The notes below the pieces were generated by a model. The model did not search any database. It was not told the DNA's origin and saw only the letters and a program-made list of their open reading frames with translations. This document shows positions 17,074 through 21,330 of a DNA stretch of 21,330 bases, piece by piece. This stretch comes from a virus: the IMG/VR virus record IMGVR_UViG_3300021131_000061, positions 1-21,330 of that record; one strand, given 5' to 3'. The translations under genes and the position numbers were made by a program. The stretch's first letter is position 1. Every line of letters starts with the position of its first letter.

Positions 17074-18735
17074 TTACCCCGTAAACGCTTTAATGCCTGT
17101 CAATAATTTTGCAAAATCGCTTATTGAAGTACCACCGCCAGTAGATGTTCCTGCAGTCGGCGTATTTTGTCCCAACAAAGTCGCCAAGAATGCTGTGTTA
17201 GCAGCGTTTGTAATGCCGCCCGCACCGACTTGAGCCTGTCCAAGAATGTTAGCCGATTGAGCATTTGCAAGGTTGGTATTGAGGTTGGTAATGCCTTGGC
17301 CGTAGTTAGTGCCAGCCGTTCCTGCGCCTGTGTTTGCAGTTTGTCCAATGCCTGCAATGCCCGCCAAATCCGAATAGATGTTTTGTCGTTGCGATTGGTA
17401 GTTATTAAATGCGTTCTGATACGCATTGCCTGCGTAATTTTGCGTGTATTGATTGAGGCCGGTCAGCGCATTACCACCTAACGCACCACCACCAACATTA
17501 GCCGCACGTTGATTGGCCTGTTGACCTTGTTGCAGCATGAAGTCATAGTTTGGAGCCAAGCCAGCTTGTAGGTCTGCCGCATTGAATTGATGCGTCAAAT
17601 ACGGGGTCATGCCCGCAAGTTGATTCACCGCACCAACACCAGCCGCCTGATAAGGTGCTTGATAGCCAAGTTGCTGGTTGTAGATGTTGCCTAGCGTGCC
17701 TTGAGAAGCGGCATTAGCAGCTTGTGTAGCACCAATCGCATCTTGCATAGCCTGACGGGTTGCAGAGGCGTTGTATAGCCCTGCTGCGCCTGTGCCTAAC
17801 GCGGCAAGTTGAGTGCCTGATAGATTGCCCAAAGTATTGCCAATTGCGCTACCGGCTCCACTAAGCAATCCGATTAAACCGGATGAACCTGAACTTAGGG
17901 CATCTGTCAATGCGCTTGCATTGCCTGCTGTAGCCAAACCATTTAACGCAGAGCCTGCACCAGTTGTTCCTGTGGCGGCAGCCAATTGTTCGGCGTTTAA
18001 ACCCGCTGCGCCCGTAGCACCGGCAGCGCCTGGCGACATTCCTGCGGCAACTGCTTGTTGAGCAGACATTCCTGTGGCGGGAATAGAATTACCCATAGCT
18101 GCAATGGTGGGGTCAACCGCAGCCGTAGAGCCACCAGCGCCCATTACGCCAGCCGTTGAGCCAATATTGCCCAATGATGTACCGGCAGACATAGATGGCG
18201 CACCAACTAATGAACCGCTGCCAACATAAGCAGGATTAGCACCAATTGCATTAACCACCTGTTCAGCGGAAGCATTTACACCATAACCAGGTGCGCCAAT
18301 GCCCGATTCCATCGCAGCGGGCGTAAGGTTTGCCAATGGCGTGGCAGCAGGAGTAACGGCGGCTTGCGTTGCGGCCACAGTTTGATTGGCGGCAGCAGGA
18401 GTAGATAGGTCAATCGGAGCCATCAACCTACCAGCGCCATACGACAGAACAAGCGTCTCTAGCCCTTTTTCAAGATTGCCGCCGGTCTGAGATGTTTTGT
18501 TTGCCGCTAGAAATGCTGCTGTTGCTGCGGGTGGAACACCATAAGCTGCGCCAATAGCCGTGATTGCGCCTTCTAAAGCTGGGTTATCGGCGATGGTTTT
18601 ACCTACATCGGTAATTCCTTTTGAAACAGCTTTTTCAACAGGCTGCAATGCGCCTGTTAACGCATTACTTGTATCTTGAACAACATTAGTAACAAGCGTG
18701 GAAATTGGTTGAATAATCTGACTTACTGCGCCCAT
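17074..18735 (-). CDS. DNA-ejection-type structural protein, 553 aa
   Basis: Very Ala/Gly/Thr-rich, with a low-complexity middle (~130-260). The C-terminal half has the hallmarks of the large family of phage DNA-transfer proteins: QLGYQAPYQAAGVGAVNQL, APNYDFMLQQGQQANQRAAN, GGGALGGNALTGLNQYTQNY and YSDLAGIAGIGQTA. These long amphipathic proteins are carried in the virion and enter the cell with the DNA. It is followed seven bases later by the 543-residue gene and overlaps the gp14-like gene by 13 nt. An N-terminal segment (ALEGAITAIGAAYGVPPAAT) may be membrane-active. Confidence 0.75.
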   Translation of the reverse strand: MGAVSQIIQPISTLVTNVVQDTSNALTGALQPVEKAVSKGITDVGKTIADNPALEGAITAIGAAYGVPPAATAAFLAANKTSQTGGNLEKGLETLVLSYGAGRLMAPIDLSTPAAANQTVAATQAAVTPAATPLANLTPAAMESGIGAPGYGVNASAEQVVNAIGANPAYVGSGSLVGAPSMSAGTSLGNIGSTAGVMGAGGSTAAVDPTIAAMGNSIPATGMSAQQAVAAGMSPGAAGATGAAGLNAEQLAAATGTTGAGSALNGLATAGNASALTDALSSGSSGLIGLLSGAGSAIGNTLGNLSGTQLAALGTGAAGLYNASATRQAMQDAIGATQAANAASQGTLGNIYNQQLGYQAPYQAAGVGAVNQLAGMTPYLTHQFNAADLQAGLAPNYDFMLQQGQQANQRAANVGGGALGGNALTGLNQYTQNYAGNAYQNAFNNYQSQRQNIYSDLAGIAGIGQTANTGAGTAGTNYGQGITNLNTNLANAQSANILGQAQVGAGGITNAANTAFLATLLGQNTPTAGTSTGGGTSISDFAKLLTGIKAFTG

Positions 18736-19121
18736 GACAACCTCACTAAAAATTTATAGGTTCGATATTCCCCATCGTCAATCTTTTCTGACTCATAAGG
18801 GTACTTGGAATGCACCAAAAGCGTCGTGATTTTGGGGTTGTCGTAATAGGTGACGGCGTACTTGTAACCCTTTTCTGACATTTTATCAAAGAACGCATTG
18901 CAATTTTTGACCAAGCTACCGGCTCTGTCGCCGTTCATGGCGTGGAATTCAACCCCATCTTCCACGTCATGTGCAAGAAAAAGCGTGTTGTCCTCGCGGT
19001 ACAGCTTATATTTTCCGCGCAAAGCATCCATCAGCCCGTCGTAGTATTGTTGGGCGGTAATGGCTTTCTTAGGGTAGTTTTTCCCCAAGTCAGCGGCAAG
19101 AATTTCCTGTACGGTTTTCAT
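18723..19121 (-). CDS. Virion-associated protein, 132 aa, GNAT/gp13-like layout
   Basis: ATG at 19121 (ATGA). MKTVQEILAADLGKNYPKKA..., with a mixed alpha/beta pattern: YKLYREDNTLFLAHDVEDGV, SLVKNCNAFFDKMSEKGYKY, then beta strands with ITTLLVHSKYPYE and a C-terminal EYRTYKFLVRLSW. It resembles small acetyltransferase-like internal proteins of T7-like phages (gp13 type) in layout, but I am not certain. In P22-type genomes the equivalent position is held by gp14. Virion assembly or ejection role likely. Confidence 0.6.
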   Translation of the reverse strand: MKTVQEILAADLGKNYPKKAITAQQYYDGLMDALRGKYKLYREDNTLFLAHDVEDGVEFHAMNGDRAGSLVKNCNAFFDKMSEKGYKYAVTYYDNPKITTLLVHSKYPYESEKIDDGEYRTYKFLVRLSWAQ

Positions 19122-19348
19122 AGGTTGTAGTACGGAATCTTGTACGCATTCCCGTTCACGGTCACATTGATAAACCCAACCGGATTAGCGGGCAAAGTCG
19201 CAGAGCCTGCGGTGGCCGTTGTAGCCGATGAAAAATTGAGCAAATTCAAAAAGAACTGCTGCCATGAACGGGTTGGCCGGTTAGTTGTCTTATCCAAAAA
19301 CTCAGCTTGTGGATAAGGGTTGATTTGTTGGGTGTTTGAGAGTGCCAT
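19118..19348 (-). CDS. Small virion protein, 76 aa
   Basis: ATG at 19348 overlaps the gp10-like stop by one base (TAATG), with GGAG upstream. The first 35 residues are polar (NPYPQAEFLDKTTNRPTRSW then QQFFLNLLNF); the C-terminal part (GSATLPANPVGFINVTVNGN, AYKIPYYNL) is a short beta unit seen in several podovirus structural genes. It lies between the tail hub and the ejection genes, so it is probably a tail or head-tail accessory. No motif gives more. Confidence 0.68.
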   Translation of the reverse strand: MALSNTQQINPYPQAEFLDKTTNRPTRSWQQFFLNLLNFSSATTATAGSATLPANPVGFINVTVNGNAYKIPYYNL

Positions 19349-21330
19349 TAGTTTTCTCCTGCGCTCATTTTCAAGTTGGCAGAGATGATGACCGCATTCA
19401 CGGGGTCGGTGATAGACACTTCAAAGACTCTATCCCGCGCCTGTCCAAGCCTGCGCCATATAGCACGATTGCGATATTTACCTAGTTGGCCGATGGTGAC
19501 CCAATATTCTTTTGACCAAGTGGAGCCGCCATCATTAGACCAGCGCAACATAGCCTGTGGATAAGTTGTGGTCGTGGTGTTGTTCAATGTAACTTGAACG
19601 CCAATAACGTAGGTTTCAAATGGCCCAATGGTGAATGTTGCGCTTGGGTAAATGTAATAGGGCGAATCAATAAAATTGCTTGAATTGAAAACTGTAGATA
19701 GGCCCGTTGTGCCTACGCCTGGCTGGAATTGAATTTGCAATTCTTCAAAATACTGGCGTTGTAGGTCTGTGGTCAGGTGAGGCGCACGGCGCAACCGACG
19801 GACGTTTTGACCGTTATCGGTGTAGTTCTTTTTGTCAAGTTCGTATATACAACCATTTTCATAGTCGCCAACCAACACCAAACCTTGAAAGACCGCGCAG
19901 CAGTTTCCGCGATGGCGGCTGTATGTACCATCACTTTCTGTGTATAGCCATTTGTGCCACATTTGCGTGGTGAAGTCGTATGCCCACGTCAGATTAAGCG
20001 TGGGGAATGTGCAAACGTAGACTTCGTGGCCTTCAAGCTGGTACGTCCAAGCAATCGCGTCATCAATGTATTGATTGGTGAGCGAATTCTCTACGGCGTG
20101 AGTAGAAATGCGTTGCGGGATGTACCCGTTCATCTGCATCACTTGCGCTTGACCGCGATTGTTTCGCGACACATAGGCAAACGATGGGCCAAGGCGAGCC
20201 ACAGAGAATTGCGCCGCAATGCCTTGTTGGGTAGATGTGCCTGGGATGCGCTGAAACGGGAACTGAACCGCGCCCACATCCGTCCACACTTCGGACGATG
20301 CTTCACCCATCAAATAGACTTCGCGGTGGTCAACAATGAGCGCCACTAGCTTGTCGGGCGACCCGTCTTTCAGCGAATAGGATGTGCTTGGCGAAATGGG
20401 CGACAACAGATTGGATGCGCCCCAAAGCTGTGTGCCTGGGTCGTTGTAAACAAAGTAGTTATCCACAATGTCAACAGAATTTGCGCCGCTAAACGCTCCA
20501 TCACTTGATGGCAAAACGCTGAAGTTCAGCGCATACATGGTTTGACCTACCGCAATTGTTAGCGAATTGCTGATGGTGTATGTACCCGTACCACCTGAGC
20601 CAGTTCCATATGCGGTAACGATTGTGCCCGCCGTAACGCCTGCACCTTGGATTGTTTGTCCAAGGTAAATCGTGCCCGACGCAACTGCGCTGACGGTCAT
20701 CGTTGTGCCCGCTACTGTGGCCGTAAATCGAGCGCCGACTGCGGTGCTGCTCAAAGATTGCGCAGAAACGGTTTGCGATGTGTTGAGGGTATAAGTACCC
20801 ACTCCACCCGTTCCCGTTCCCAAAGCCGTGATAACAGTCTCAGCGGTCACGCCCACGCCGGTTAGACTTTGGTTGGCCGTAATCGTGCCTGAACTAATGG
20901 CGGTAACGGTAAGAGTTGTGCCCGAAACAAAGCCGGTAAAGATGGCGTTAGATGGAGATGAAATGCGCCAGGTGTACCGATAAGCCCCATCCACAATGTA
21001 GGCGTTAATTCCGTTATCGGTGATTCCTACTCGGCCTGTGGATGAATTGAGCGTGCCGACAATGGTTGGCGTGAAATTAGATGTGAAAACATAAACGTAA
21101 ACACCGCAGACCGCAATCATTTGCGACCCGCCAGACAATGTGCGGAGTCCGCGCACTTCGGCGCTATTCAGTACAGTCTGTAAGGTTAGCCCTGGGGTTG
21201 GGTAAAGCGCAACAATGCCCCGTGTACCAGGCTGCTTGAGTGGGTCAATCTCGGGAAAGAAATTGATGCACTCCTGCGATTCTTGATAAATCGACGGTGC
21301 TTCGTAAGATGGGCCAACAAAACCAAAATC
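19348..21330 (-). CDS. P22 gp10-like tail hub / DNA-stabilisation protein (cut at right edge)
   Basis: The frame has no stop from 19348 to the window edge, so the GTG at 21156 is an internal codon, and 58 further codons ([18 protein letters not shown]..., [19 protein letters not shown]) extend it. [20 protein letters not shown], the [17 protein letters not shown] segment, [39 protein letters not shown] and [20 protein letters not shown] match the gp10/Phage_stabilise family, which plugs the portal channel after packaging. It is at least 660 residues, well above P22 gp10 (~470), because of a two-repeat insertion at 20527-20940. Confidence 0.9.
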   Translation of the reverse strand, partial: DFGFVGPSYEAPSIYQESQECINFFPEIDPLKQPGTRGIVALYPTPGLTLQTVLNSAEVRGLRTLSGGSQMIAVCGVYVYVFTSNFTPTIVGTLNSSTGRVGITDNGINAYIVDGAYRYTWRISSPSNAIFTGFVSGTTLTVTAISSGTITANQSLTGVGVTAETVITALGTGTGGVGTYTLNTSQTVSAQSLSSTAVGARFTATVAGTTMTVSAVASGTIYLGQTIQGAGVTAGTIVTAYGTGSGGTGTYTISNSLTIAVGQTMYALNFSVLPSSDGAFSGANSVDIVDNYFVYNDPGTQLWGASNLLSPISPSTSYSLKDGSPDKLVALIVDHREVYLMGEASSEVWTDVGAVQFPFQRIPGTSTQQGIAAQFSVARLGPSFAYVSRNNRGQAQVMQMNGYIPQRISTHAVENSLTNQYIDDAIAWTYQLEGHEVYVCTFPTLNLTWAYDFTTQMWHKWLYTESDGTYSRHRGNCCAVFQGLVLVGDYENGCIYELDKKNYTDNGQNVRRLRRAPHLTTDLQRQYFEELQIQFQPGVGTTGLSTVFNSSNFIDSPYYIYPSATFTIGPFETYVIGVQVTLNNTTTTTYPQAMLRWSNDGGSTWSKEYWVTIGQLGKYRNRAIWRRLGQARDRVFEVSITDPVNAVIISANLKMSAGEN
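20527..20940 (-). repeat. Two tandem beta-domain repeats inserted in the gp10-like protein
   Basis: Counting from the GTG at 21156, residues 73-137 ([52 protein letters not shown]) and 144-210 ([53 protein letters not shown]) are two copies of one ~65-residue unit. They interrupt the family fold between [11 protein letters not shown] and [14 protein letters not shown]. Such G-T-rich beta units are common on phage tail and fibre proteins. Confidence 0.8.

Noticed and set aside
19348-21156. GTG at 21156 as the start of the gp10-like gene
   Set aside because: The frame continues without a stop to the window edge and the extra 58 codons match the expected N-terminal region, so the gene is truncated by the window.

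Overview
The window is a stretch of a tailed-phage genome whose virion proteins resemble those of P22-like podoviruses. It carries a P22-type portal protein (cut by the left edge), a PBSX-type large terminase, a P22 gp10-like tail hub protein (cut by the right edge), three long alanine/glutamine-rich ejection-type proteins, a collar-type fibre, and a GH108 endolysin with a GTA-type three-TM holin. Base composition is moderate, with no host genes, integrase, tRNA or CRISPR array. The gene families suggest a proteobacterial host, perhaps a freshwater one; that is inference.

Layout. (a) 1-3996, leftward: packaging genes (TerS, TerL, portal), preceded by small basic proteins, a GroES-like co-chaperonin, a four-cysteine protein and a 109-residue unknown. 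(b) 4052-4261: one isolated rightward small gene. (c) 4209-7074, leftward early operon: a Cro-like repressor, a 405-bp non-coding stretch with a strongly folded RNA candidate, a replication-type domain, a small Trp-rich protein, a C5 cytosine methyltransferase with a second 228-codon frame inside it, a PD-(D/E)XK nuclease, NinB, a zinc ribbon and a YbcO-like HNH nuclease. (d) 7075-7220: control region with several inverted and direct repeats. (e) 7221-10490, rightward early operon: many tiny genes joined by ATGA overlaps, with an ERF single-strand annealing protein, an SSB-like protein, a MazG-like pyrophosphohydrolase and a group of membrane micro-proteins. (f) 10487-21330, leftward late operon, read from the right edge: gp10-like hub, two small proteins, three ejection-type proteins, fibre, lysis cassette, metallophosphoesterase and a hyperacidic protein.

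How it fits together. The two divergent early operons flank a Cro-type switch. They supply replication and recombination functions (ERF, SSB-like, NinB, YbcO-like and resolvase-like nucleases) plus DNA modification. The late block encodes virion and lysis. The portal runs off the left edge and gp10 off the right, both leftward. On a circular map the missing segment should hold the portal C-terminus, scaffold, coat and head-completion genes.

The points most worth following are the complete overprinted reading frame inside the methyltransferase gene, the three-way-junction RNA candidate downstream of cro, a hyperacidic DNA-mimic-like protein, and a two-repeat beta-domain insertion in the gp10-like hub.
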